44,085 bases of DNA, from NCBI RefSeq assembly GCF_019038435.1, contig NZ_JAGPOX010000076.1, forward strand, positions 1 through 44,085. Direction: 5' to 3'. The position numbers and the translations under genes are program-made. Shown here piece after piece: positions 33,691-42,003 of the stretch. The DNA is from Nocardia alni (GTDB taxonomy: Bacteria > Actinomycetota > Actinomycetes > Mycobacteriales > Mycobacteriaceae). The notes beneath the pieces are model-generated. The model had not been told where the DNA came from, ran no database searches, and saw only the letters and a list, made by a program, of their open reading frames with translations. Positions within the stretch are counted from its first letter, which is position 1. The number at the start of each line of letters is the position of its first letter.

Positions 33691-36252
33691 TCAGGGCACC
33701 GACCCATTCAGAGGCCATTCCTGGTATCCGCGAGGCGTCCTCAGTCGCCTGCTCAGCGGAGACAACCTTGAATTCCAGTCGTGGGGGGCAAGGTGAACAG
33801 TGTCCGAATCGGGGGGATTCACGATGTCGATGACGGACCCGGTTTTGAAACCGTGTATCTGCTGGGTCAAGTATGCGGCTTCCCTGGCTTGCCTCATAGT
33901 TTCATAGTCTCCAGGGTTACGCATGAGGCGCAAGGAAGAATCAAATGTGCGCTTTGCCGCCTCGTTCGTAATCCAGTCCAGAACTCGATGAGCGTGCTCG
34001 GGATCCATGTCTCGCAGTTCATGCCGAAGCGAAGCAAAATCGTCACTCAAATCTGCCCCGCTTTGATAGGGCGAAAGTCCCGAGAGCTCCCGGAGTGCCC
34101 CGATATGGAGTTTATCGGGATACTCAAAATACCTCTGGGCGATATCCAGATTCTCGGGACTCAGCGTGACACCGCCACGGTGGTGTCGCCGATATCGATG
34201 AGCCGCAGCCTCGAATGTTGCGAAATCTGCAGCCACCTCTTCCGCTGATTGATGCGGATCTCGCATAGCATACCGCCGCGCAGAAATAGAGGCACGACTG
34301 GCCGCACCGAGCAGCAAACGGAGATTTGCGTCGGACAACGGATAGCCCGCAGCCTCCTCCTCCGCCCCGCCCCATGAGCGTACTGCCTCCCAGGCTATAG
34401 GCGCACTGAATCCGGAGGCGATCATGGCGGCGTATGCGTCATCGAGGCTGCCGCCCGCTCTGACGACATTGGATATGGCGGCGCCTGCTCCGAGGTGGCT
34501 ATTGATTCCACCGAAGGCCACGGCTCCGTCAAGGGCCAACCTCTGGTTCTTCTCGCGGTGCATCAGGCCCTGCACGTTGGCATTGTTCCTTCCGCGCAGG
34601 AAACGATGATGCTTGAATGCATCAGAATTCGCCTTTTTGGCCAACTTATCCCCCCGAGCAAATGGGTGCAGGAAGTTCGGGGTGGCCCCGGCCAGCCATT
34701 CGAAGGCAAAGTTGCTGCTCAGCGCATTTGCCGCGGCGAGGCCAGCCATCATCTTGAACCCGCTCAACGAATTCCCCGCCGCGGCGTTCCCCATGCCGAG
34801 CGCACGCCCACCACCGCCGCCACCGCCGGATCCGCCCTGCGCAGCCTGACCGAGCCGGTTGGCGATGAAGTCGTTGGCGCTTTCCATCCCCTTGCGCATG
34901 CGTCTGAGTTGGGTGAACGCAAGTATCGGCATGAAGACGCACAAAATCATCACCACCATGGTCTGCCCCTGGGCGACATCGAATAGATCGCCAACAAAGA
35001 GCTCATACCCGCCGTCGAGAGCGATATACCCCACCATGGCGCCGGCGGCCACGAAGCCCTCGACGACGCTACGTATAAGAAATATCTGAGGCGGGCCGTA
35101 CACGAAACCGCTGCCCGCAAATCCTACGATTGCGCAACCAGCCGACCAGACAGCGCGGAAGAACGCCCACACGATCACCCAGAACAAGTAAAACTGAAAC
35201 AACAGTTCGAAGAGCCCGACCACCACCAGGATGAACCCTTGTCCCATTTGGCTGGCAGTCGGGTTGGCGGCCAGCGAATACGCTACGCTGTCGCCGCAAC
35301 TCTTCATACCACTCTTGATCTCATCTTCATTCGATGTCATCGCACCGCGGGTCCAGGCAGTCTTGCAGGTCGCCGAATTGTCGACCACATGTCCAAAATT
35401 CCACACCTGAAGCGGATAGCGACCGAACTGGTCCACCATATCGTGTTCCATCGAGGCTTGCATCGCGTCGGGTTCGGTGGTTGGCGTACCGTTGAATCCC
35501 GCCGCGAGTGAAATCCCCAAATTCTGCCCTTGCGCGAGTAATCCGTTCGAGGACAGCGCATCACTCAGTGGATGTGCGAGATACAGTGGCCCGATAATTG
35601 CGACAAGAATCATGGTCACCACCTGCATGGCGGCCTTGGCATGAAATCCCCGGACAACGAAGTACGCGACGAATAATGCACCGATAGTCGCACACACAAT
35701 CAGTATGGAAGAAATCGCAAGCTGGCTCGAGAAACGATCGGTCACCTTCGTCAGTACCGAGCCGATCGCCTGTGGCACGCCTCCGGTAACTGCCGCGTGA
35801 TTCACCTCTTCGGACCACTCCAACTCCTTTTCCCAAAGCCCGAAGTTGATCTCGTCCACGCTCGACATACCGAAATCCTGCGGATTGAACAAACTCCCGT
35901 GATTGGTGGCGAACACATAGTTCGATAATGGAACGCCTGAGGAATCGGTAATCTGCCCCGAACCCAACGTTGACGCCGCAGGCGTGTCGATGACCGCAGT
36001 GTCGGTCTGCGCAGTGGCGCCCGGCGCCATCGGCAGGAACACCAGCGCGAGTACAGCCGTCAGCAGCCATACCGCCCTTCGCCGACGACGGGTGGCGCCG
36101 AGCCATCGCCGACCTCGCCGCACCACCGCCAGCAGTCGCCACCGGTCGTAATCGAAGAGCGTACGCTCCCACGCCAGGAATTCCGGCCCCTGTGCTGGGG
36201 GTAAAAGCCGCGTGACGCGTTCCCGAAAACGCTCCGCAACTCCGGTACTCAC
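33691..36252 (-). CDS. TrbL/VirB6-like polytopic T4SS channel protein, copy 1
   Basis: 853 residues. A cytosolic N-terminus is followed by a first helix (about 62-80), an outer segment with SSGVPLSNYVFATNHGSLFN, a helix cluster (about 185-460) and a 370-residue soluble C-terminus. The helices ILIVCATIGALFVAYFVVRG and VVTMILVAIIGPLYLAHPLSD match the paralogue at 27217-29574. A Gly-rich hinge (SGGGGGGGRA) separates membrane and soluble parts. The start is ATG 36250-36252, overlapping the VirB4 stop by 4 bases (ATGA). Together with VirB4, PrgI-like and TcpC-like genes this is the membrane platform of a Gram-positive-type T4SS. The 3' half is AT-richer than the operon's other genes. Confidence 0.85.
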   Translation of the reverse strand: MSTGVAERFRERVTRLLPPAQGPEFLAWERTLFDYDRWRLLAVVRRGRRWLGATRRRRRAVWLLTAVLALVFLPMAPGATAQTDTAVIDTPAASTLGSGQITDSSGVPLSNYVFATNHGSLFNPQDFGMSSVDEINFGLWEKELEWSEEVNHAAVTGGVPQAIGSVLTKVTDRFSSQLAISSILIVCATIGALFVAYFVVRGFHAKAAMQVVTMILVAIIGPLYLAHPLSDALSSNGLLAQGQNLGISLAAGFNGTPTTEPDAMQASMEHDMVDQFGRYPLQVWNFGHVVDNSATCKTAWTRGAMTSNEDEIKSGMKSCGDSVAYSLAANPTASQMGQGFILVVVGLFELLFQFYLFWVIVWAFFRAVWSAGCAIVGFAGSGFVYGPPQIFLIRSVVEGFVAAGAMVGYIALDGGYELFVGDLFDVAQGQTMVVMILCVFMPILAFTQLRRMRKGMESANDFIANRLGQAAQGGSGGGGGGGRALGMGNAAAGNSLSGFKMMAGLAAANALSSNFAFEWLAGATPNFLHPFARGDKLAKKANSDAFKHHRFLRGRNNANVQGLMHREKNQRLALDGAVAFGGINSHLGAGAAISNVVRAGGSLDDAYAAMIASGFSAPIAWEAVRSWGGAEEEAAGYPLSDANLRLLLGAASRASISARRYAMRDPHQSAEEVAADFATFEAAAHRYRRHHRGGVTLSPENLDIAQRYFEYPDKLHIGALRELSGLSPYQSGADLSDDFASLRHELRDMDPEHAHRVLDWITNEAAKRTFDSSLRLMRNPGDYETMRQAREAAYLTQQIHGFKTGSVIDIVNPPDSDTVHLAPHDWNSRLSPLSRRLRTPRGYQEWPLNGSVP

Positions 36253-38774
36253 GGAGCAACCTGTCGCTGAGATATCAGCTCACGCATCTCCGCCGCAGAG
36301 GTCGGCGTGCTACTTATCGCTTCGGCTCGGTCCGGCCGCGCCGGACCGAGCACCTTGCCGCGCCCGATCCGGTTCAAGGCGTCGCGGATGAACATCTCCC
36401 CGCGTCGCTCCTCTGGCACCTGTCGTCCCTGGCCGACCGGCGGGGAGGTTTCCTCGCGCAGAATCTGCAGCAGAAACGGGGCCTCCTCGAGATCCACGCC
36501 GAGCCATTCCAGGCTGTTGCGGGCCAGAACCTCATCGCGCTGCCGGAAGACGAAGCGGTTGGGGATCAGGTTGTGGGCCGCGCCCTGGAAGTCGGTCGCG
36601 GGGTCGTGTGAGGCCAATCCGATGGCGGCCAGATGCTTTCGGCCGTCGCGGCTGAAGTCGGAGGTCACCGCGGCGCCCACCTGGGTCTGGGTGAAGTGGT
36701 GCGCCTCGTCACCGATCAGAAGCCCGAATCGTCCGTTGTCGGTGAGGAATGCCTCGCGCGCGGTGACACCCACCAGCTCGTACAGCGCGGTGCCGAGTCG
36801 TTTGGTCAGCGGCAGTCGGTTATACAGGTGCGGTGTGGTGAGTTCCTCGGCGGTCGGCAGCGCCAGGTTGTGGCTGCGGATGACCGTCGCCGCCGCGTCC
36901 AGGCGCAACGTCGGCAGCGCCGAGTCGAACAGGACCGGAACACGGTCCACGATGGCGCCCAGCCGGGCCGCCAGATCGGTGTATTCGTCGCCGCCGGCGT
37001 GGTCGCGCAGCTTCAGAACGACCCGGTGCAGGTCGGCCATGCTTCGAATGCCGTGTTCGGCGAGCCCCTTTCGGGTCAGCAGATTGCCGATCACGGCGCC
37101 GGCCCCGCTCGTGGGCGACAAGTCCAGCAGCGGCAGCAGCGAATCCGTCGCTCGCTCACCGGCGACCGCGGGATCGAACAGGCGCAAGGGATCCAGAGAA
37201 ACCGTCGGATTGGTCAGGTCGATGACGACGGCGTCGTCGATCGACTCCGCGAAATACGCCCACTCCCCAACCTGACTGCGATCGATCGCCAGGAACTGGC
37301 CGCCCATATCGTGCACCAGCACCGCGATCAGCTTCAGGAAATAGGACTTACCGGAGCCCAGTTCACCGGTGACCGCGAACGATGCCGACAGGTCGTGCAG
37401 CGCGGCCTCCATGATGCCGAAATGGATCGGCTCGTAATTACCGGACAGCAGGTTCACCCCGATCACCGGACCGCTGTCGTCGCCGATCTGGCTGGAGGTG
37501 AACGGCACGAATCCAGCCCACATGTCCGAGGGCACGATATGTGCGAAATCGTCGTAGGCGCGCCGCGGTGGGCTGCCGGGTATCAGCATCGACCACAGGT
37601 CGACCTGGGCGCCGACCGGCGCGGTCAAGTCCACCTGAAATCGCTTGTAGCGTCGTTTTATCGTGTTGACCGCATCCAGCGTGATGTCTCGGGACGCTCC
37701 GCCGACGGCGATCACGGTGGTGAACGACACCTCCGCCTCGCCGCCGTTGACCTCGAAATGTTGCTGGTATTCCCCCAGCATCTGCGCCTTGGACATCAGG
37801 GTGTTCTGGGCGAAAGACACCTCCTGATCCCGCTGATCGAGCTGTTCGCCCAGACGCCGCAGGCTCAGCTCGTTGTTCTTGAGTACCTGCTCCGCCGGTT
37901 TGGTCGATACCCGGATCCCCCAGTCGACCGTGACCTCGGACATCCCCTCGACGACGCTGAGGAATTCGCTCCCGCCCGGAAATGTCATGCCGGCGTAGGG
38001 AAAAGAGCGCGGGGTGAGCATCGTCTGATAGGAGGGCTGATAGCCGTAGTCAGGCTGCACCACCTTGATCACCGGGGCGAACGAGGGCCGCAGGCGTCGG
38101 CCGCTGTCGGCCTGGGCCCCCTCGTCGAGGGCGGCCGAGCGGAATACCGCCGAGGTGATGTCGTCCAGCACACCCGCACGGGTCGGGGCGTCCGGATCAC
38201 CCACCGCGCCGCGCGCCAGATAGTGCTCCCATAGCCATTGGAACAGCGCCGCCGGAACCGGCGTCGGATCGAATTCGCTCCCGATACGGGACAGGATCTC
38301 GGTGGCCTTCGTCTCGTATTGTTCGAGCTCGGCGTTCGAGAGCGCGGTCGCGTCAATCGTGGTGGTACTGCCGCGCCACATCCGTGACAACGCGGAGGTC
38401 GCCTGATTGCCGGCTCCGACCGGAATCGAGAGCAGGAATATCCGGGTATTCGGTGCGATGGCACGGATCCGCTCATAGGAGGCGACGACCTCGAGCGCGT
38501 AATCCTCGCATTCGTCGAGATCGACACCCTCCACCATTTTACTCAGCACATCGATGGTGCTCAGACGCGCCTGAATACCCAGCAGCAAAGATCCGCTGGG
38601 CACATTGGTGATGAGCGCGTGGTGGGCGGCTTTGACATCGTATTTGTCGGTCGCCCGGCGCAATCCGTAGCCCAGTGGATTGATGAAATAGGTCGCGGTG
38701 ATCAAGCCCGAGTGGGTGAATTGCAGATTCCCTCGGATCGCGGCAGTGGGCTGCAGATCCCGCTCGAATGCCAT
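36249..38774 (-). CDS. VirB4-like T4SS ATPase
   Basis: 841 residues. VirB4 proteins are the one ATPase found in all T4SSs and power channel assembly and transfer. The N-terminal half (about 1-440) has the mixed α/β VirB4 character. Walker A is GELGSGKS near residue 475, Walker B is GLLIGDEAHHF near 688, and an arginine-finger-like RFVFRQRDE lies near 750. The start is ATG 38772-38774, which shares its A with the PrgI-like stop (TGATG). The longer frame to 39017 runs through that gene and is rejected. It belongs to the actinobacterial VirB4/TraC-like group that partners TcpC and SCO6880-type loci. No relaxase or VirD4-type ATPase is found beside it. Confidence 0.9.
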   Translation of the reverse strand: MAFERDLQPTAAIRGNLQFTHSGLITATYFINPLGYGLRRATDKYDVKAAHHALITNVPSGSLLLGIQARLSTIDVLSKMVEGVDLDECEDYALEVVASYERIRAIAPNTRIFLLSIPVGAGNQATSALSRMWRGSTTTIDATALSNAELEQYETKATEILSRIGSEFDPTPVPAALFQWLWEHYLARGAVGDPDAPTRAGVLDDITSAVFRSAALDEGAQADSGRRLRPSFAPVIKVVQPDYGYQPSYQTMLTPRSFPYAGMTFPGGSEFLSVVEGMSEVTVDWGIRVSTKPAEQVLKNNELSLRRLGEQLDQRDQEVSFAQNTLMSKAQMLGEYQQHFEVNGGEAEVSFTTVIAVGGASRDITLDAVNTIKRRYKRFQVDLTAPVGAQVDLWSMLIPGSPPRRAYDDFAHIVPSDMWAGFVPFTSSQIGDDSGPVIGVNLLSGNYEPIHFGIMEAALHDLSASFAVTGELGSGKSYFLKLIAVLVHDMGGQFLAIDRSQVGEWAYFAESIDDAVVIDLTNPTVSLDPLRLFDPAVAGERATDSLLPLLDLSPTSGAGAVIGNLLTRKGLAEHGIRSMADLHRVVLKLRDHAGGDEYTDLAARLGAIVDRVPVLFDSALPTLRLDAAATVIRSHNLALPTAEELTTPHLYNRLPLTKRLGTALYELVGVTAREAFLTDNGRFGLLIGDEAHHFTQTQVGAAVTSDFSRDGRKHLAAIGLASHDPATDFQGAAHNLIPNRFVFRQRDEVLARNSLEWLGVDLEEAPFLLQILREETSPPVGQGRQVPEERRGEMFIRDALNRIGRGKVLGPARPDRAEAISSTPTSAAEMRELISQRQVAP

Positions 38775-39289
38775 CAGTAGCTGCCTCTGGGAAGTGCGCC
38801 GTTCTCGTCCACCCGGCCGGCCGCGGTGATCCAACTCTGCGCCATCTGGAGCGGTACTGAGCTGGACCGCCGACGACCCGAAACGGCCCGTTTCGCATCG
38901 GGTACGATAATCACGAAGCTCTCCTCGACGAATACGGTATTCCGGTTCGAATCCATGAGAGTGGGCATTCCGGAGGCCGATAGAGGTTTGCGGATCACGA
39001 TCACTCGCGCCACCCACACTATTCGCGAGATCATGCGAACCCCGGTGTACGGCACCAGCCCAACCCCGAAGACGACCAGGACCGTCAGCCCGAGCCCGAC
39101 CGCGAAGGTGACGGCCGGATTCAGCGGCAGCGACATGGCCAGCACCGAGGCGATCAGCAGCAGGACGATCGCCGCGACCACCTGCGGCAGCGTGTAGGGA
39201 CCGAAGGGAAGTTTCTGGCCGTTCTGTGCCTTGCCGATCATGGTGGGCACCCGTTTGATCGGCGTGAACACCTTGATCACCTCGGCCAT
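38774..39289 (-). CDS. PrgI-like (VirB3-position) T4SS membrane protein
   Basis: A 171-residue protein. The first 40 residues are cytosolic and basic (TPIKRVPTMIGKAQNGQKLP). Two close transmembrane helices follow (about 38-60 and 64-84), then a soluble tail with VPYTGVRMISRIVWVARVI and ESFVIIVPDAKR. This layout is that of PrgI/VirB3-like proteins encoded just ahead of virB4 in Gram-positive conjugation loci. ATG 39287-39289 shares its A with the stop upstream, and its stop overlaps the VirB4 start, so three genes are tightly coupled. Confidence 0.75.
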   Translation of the reverse strand: MAEVIKVFTPIKRVPTMIGKAQNGQKLPFGPYTLPQVVAAIVLLLIASVLAMSLPLNPAVTFAVGLGLTVLVVFGVGLVPYTGVRMISRIVWVARVIVIRKPLSASGMPTLMDSNRNTVFVEESFVIIVPDAKRAVSGRRRSSSVPLQMAQSWITAAGRVDENGALPRGSY

Positions 39290-39555
39290 CAGTAATTGCT
39301 TCCGATGGGATGGTTGGGCAGTACTGTGTCCGAATCGGTCCGGGCGTAATTGATCAGCGTGGGCAGAATCCAGAACAGGACCGCTGCCAGCAGGGCGGAA
39401 CCGACCACGGTGAGAATCGCGCCGGGCGAGAGCTTCGATTTTGCCGCCTGAGTGATCAATACCGCCATGCTGATGATCGTGATAATGATCAGACCACCCC
39501 AGCGTACAGCGTATAGAATAATCTCCAGAATTTGGGACAACTGTGTGTTGACCAT
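39289..39555 (-). CDS. VirB2/TrbC-like small membrane protein (pilin position)
   Basis: An 88-residue protein with two transmembrane helices (about 18-36 and 46-66) joined by a short basic loop (QAAKSKLSP) and a short outer tail. Size, topology and position between the TcpC-like and PrgI-like genes fit the VirB2/TrbC slot. No sequence match to a known pilin is visible, and there is no long signal peptide. The start ATG follows AGAGGTGG closely. Confidence 0.65.
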   Translation of the reverse strand: MVNTQLSQILEIILYAVRWGGLIIITIISMAVLITQAAKSKLSPGAILTVVGSALLAAVLFWILPTLINYARTDSDTVLPNHPIGSNY

Positions 39556-39573
39556 CTCGCCACCTCTTTCGGG

Positions 39574-40611
39574 TCAGTTCTGCGTCGCCGGCGGAATCTG
39601 TGCCGTCGGTGAGGATGTTGTGGTGGCCGTGGCCGAGGATGTGCCCGCGGCCGGGACAGGCGCTCCCGGCCCGGCGACCACCGCCAGCGGCTGACGCAGC
39701 AGGGGCACCGGATCGATCGTCTGCACCTGCCATTCGCCCGCGTTGCGAATCATCGTCAGGGCGTAGGCCAGCGTGGGGACGGCGCCCGCGGCTCCCTTCG
39801 GGTTGATCATGGCCTGCACCCGAGCCGACGCACTACTGCGGCCGCAGCTGCTGTCGTCGGACTTGACCGACAATGTGTCGACACCGGTGAACGGCGCGGG
39901 GTTCAGGGCGGCAATGGCCGAATTCGGCGTGACGTAGCGGGTGATATCGCCCGTGCCGGTCAGGAAGGCGGTCAGAAATCCGCTCGACACCGTGGCCACT
40001 GGCGAATCGGTGGGGCATGACATGCTGTACCCCAGCGCCAGGTCGGCCCCCTGACCTGGCGGCTGTACCACGGCCGGTGGTGAGAGCGCCCGCAGCAGTC
40101 CGCCCGATTCGGAGACCGCGACGCGGTAGTACTGCCTGTCGGTGACCGACGGCGAGGTGGTCGCGGCCGCCGCGCCTTGGTTCGTGGCAGCCAGACGCAC
40201 CGACACCGTCACCGCCCAGATATCCAGGCTCCCGGTGGACAGGTCGCGGGCGATATACGCCACGGACGGATCGATGACCAGCTGCCCGGTCGCCGGGAGC
40301 GTGAGCTGCTGATCGTCGCCGAGATATCGGGAAAGCTGATCGTGCTGTCCGGCCGTGGCGCCCAGATAGGCGGCCACGAAGTCCCGCGCGAACGATCCCG
40401 CGAGCTGCGCATGCCCGACCAGCACCGTGGTCGAGTCGTCCGAGGGCCCCTTCGGCGGCGTGCTGAAGAATCCGAGAATCGCACGACCGCCGCCCAAAAT
40501 CGCCAGCACCGCGAGCACCACGACGACTACGTTGTCGCGACGGCGACGCGCGGCCATTCGGCGAAGTAATTCCTCGCCCGAACCTACCGCCCGTCCCGTA
40601 CTTGTTCGCAC
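39574..40611 (-). CDS. TcpC/VirB8-like T4SS protein, first gene of the T4SS operon
   Basis: 345 residues. A short basic cytosolic N-terminus is followed by one transmembrane helix (about 28-48, VVVVVLAVLAILGG) and a large outer part. That part holds two NTF2-like halves: one with FARDFVAAYLG then YLGDDQQL, the other with FLTAFLTGTGDITRYVTP. This two-domain layout is that of TcpC, the VirB8-like scaffold of Gram-positive conjugation systems. The start is GTG 40609-40611. A TACCAT about 9 bases upstream could be a -10 box giving a leaderless mRNA. An operator copy lies 43 bases upstream of the start, so the T4SS operon carries the same control site as the ESX genes. Confidence 0.82.
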   Translation of the reverse strand: MRTSTGRAVGSGEELLRRMAARRRRDNVVVVVLAVLAILGGGRAILGFFSTPPKGPSDDSTTVLVGHAQLAGSFARDFVAAYLGATAGQHDQLSRYLGDDQQLTLPATGQLVIDPSVAYIARDLSTGSLDIWAVTVSVRLAATNQGAAAATTSPSVTDRQYYRVAVSESGGLLRALSPPAVVQPPGQGADLALGYSMSCPTDSPVATVSSGFLTAFLTGTGDITRYVTPNSAIAALNPAPFTGVDTLSVKSDDSSCGRSSASARVQAMINPKGAAGAVPTLAYALTMIRNAGEWQVQTIDPVPLLRQPLAVVAGPGAPVPAAGTSSATATTTSSPTAQIPPATQN

Positions 40612-40654
40612 TCAGAAATGGTAGAGAGGATGACGTGTACCGAATTGATCGCTG

Positions 40655-40670
40655 TTCCCAACGATGGGGA
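40655..40670. promoter_or_regulatory. Palindromic operator copy 7 (TTCCCAACGATGGGGA), upstream of the T4SS operon
   Basis: It matches 11 of 12 consensus positions and lies 43 bases ahead of the TcpC-like GTG, the same distance as copy 3 from its gene. The same GCTG precedes copy 2. This copy ties the T4SS operon to the control of the ESX block. Confidence 0.72.
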
Positions 40671-40735
40671 GCGGTCCTGAGCTGGCATTCGAAAGGGACC
40701 GGCAGCCGTCGCGGCCAGCTTCACGGTCGGCCGTT

Positions 40736-41884
40736 TCAATAGTCGACTCGTCGTTCCAATCGGCGGCTGAGCCAATGTCTGAGTTGATCGTCGTAACCGA
40801 TCGGCGCGTGCCCGCCGGGCACGTCGAGCAGACTCGGCTCGGGTTCCAGCAGCGGGATGTCTGGCACCCGGACCAGCTGCGCGATCGCCAGCTGCCGGGC
40901 GGAATATCCGGGATACGGATACATCAGCAGGGAGGTCGGGGTGTATCCGCCGTTGTAGTTGAGCGCGCGCACCACCACCCCCGCGGTACCGCCCGAACGC
41001 AGGTTCCCGCCGAGTTCCGCGAGCCTGTCCCGGTCGTCGGGGTGAAACGCTTCCACGGGCCGGAACAGATAATCCCAGCGGATCCAGGGCGCCGGATCGG
41101 TGAGCCAGTGCGAGATGCTGGTGTGCTCGAGCTGAACCACCGCGAGATGGGTTCCGGCTCGGCGATGTGCCTCCCGTAGGCCGACCCGCTCCAGCGTCGG
41201 CCAGGCCACCGGCATGCTCGTGGAGGAGATGTCCTCGATCAGCCACCATGCGCCCCGGGGTCGCGTGTCGGTGCGGGCGCGGATGGTGATCCGCCAGCGC
41301 CCGGGGTTGCCCGTGAGACCCGGCATGGTCACTTCGAACTGCAGTTTGTCACCAGGTTTCGGGTCGTACAGCAGATCGAGCAGTTCGGCGTGCCGGTCGA
41401 ACGCCGTCATCCGGGCGAAGAGTTCGGCGATGGACATGCCGGGGACGTACTCCTCGGCCGAGATACCGCACAGGCTGGTGATACCGCCGGGCAGGGCCAC
41501 GGTCTGGGTATCCAGATCCCAGACCGCGCCCACCGCCGGCGCCGGTTCGGGCTTCGGCCCGTCCGCCGGACCGAGCCAAACCCGCACCGCGTGCACATCG
41601 CCCGCGGGGCCGAATACCGGCCGGATCCGCAGCAGGTGCGGACCCGCCGTGGTAGGGACCGACTGCTCGAGCTCCTGTGCCCGGTCGCGAACTCCGAGCA
41701 CGGCCTCGGTGATCAGCGATGTTGTGAGGCTGTCGTAGAGGGCCGGCGTCCTGGCCAGCAGGCGTTGTGCGACCCGCTGCCAACCAGCGAACTCCCGCGC
41801 GGTCTCCCCCACCGATGCCACCGATAGGGCGCCGGGCGCCAACGTCTCGATCGTCACCCAAGGGATCACTACGCCATTTCGCAT
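40736..41884 (-). CDS. PAS/GAF-like signalling protein (DUF5593-type)
   Basis: 382 residues, cytosolic. The first 125 residues resemble a GAF-like DUF5593 domain seen in Nocardia and mycobacteria (IETLAPGALSVASVG, then ARTPALYDSLTTSL). Next is a PAS domain (about 140-245) with WDLDTQTVALPGGITSLCGI and YVPGMSIAELFARM. A second PAS-like part follows, containing FRPVEAFHPDDRDRL. No output domain (HTH, kinase) is visible, so it may sense a small molecule and act through a partner. The family name comes from memory and is tentative. It has its own promoter region with the palindrome at 41944-41966. Confidence 0.65.
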   Translation of the reverse strand: MRNGVVIPWVTIETLAPGALSVASVGETAREFAGWQRVAQRLLARTPALYDSLTTSLITEAVLGVRDRAQELEQSVPTTAGPHLLRIRPVFGPAGDVHAVRVWLGPADGPKPEPAPAVGAVWDLDTQTVALPGGITSLCGISAEEYVPGMSIAELFARMTAFDRHAELLDLLYDPKPGDKLQFEVTMPGLTGNPGRWRITIRARTDTRPRGAWWLIEDISSTSMPVAWPTLERVGLREAHRRAGTHLAVVQLEHTSISHWLTDPAPWIRWDYLFRPVEAFHPDDRDRLAELGGNLRSGGTAGVVVRALNYNGGYTPTSLLMYPYPGYSARQLAIAQLVRVPDIPLLEPEPSLLDVPGGHAPIGYDDQLRHWLSRRLERRVDY

Positions 41885-41943
41885 TGTCTGCCTGTATCAG
41901 TCGTCCGCTCGACCGCGAGGATCGAACTAGTCCGATGGTTACA

Positions 41944-41966
41944 CTAAGTAATGTACCGTTACTTAG
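41944..41966. promoter_or_regulatory. Palindrome CTAAGTAA-N7-TTACTTAG, probable operator
   Basis: This is a perfect 8-bp inverted repeat around TGTACCG, 59 bases ahead of the PAS-like gene. It overlaps GTACCGTTACTT, shared with the site near 43693. The arm length is typical of TetR-like or MerR-like operators. The rest of the 119-base spacer shows nothing else. Confidence 0.6.
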
Positions 41967-42003
41967 CGGCATGATCAATGGGCGTATGGGCCTCTTTACT
42001 CAG

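Noticed and set aside
38775..39733. Longer N-termini for the VirB4-like and PrgI-like proteins
   Set aside because: They would run through the genes upstream; the TGATG overlaps give better starts.
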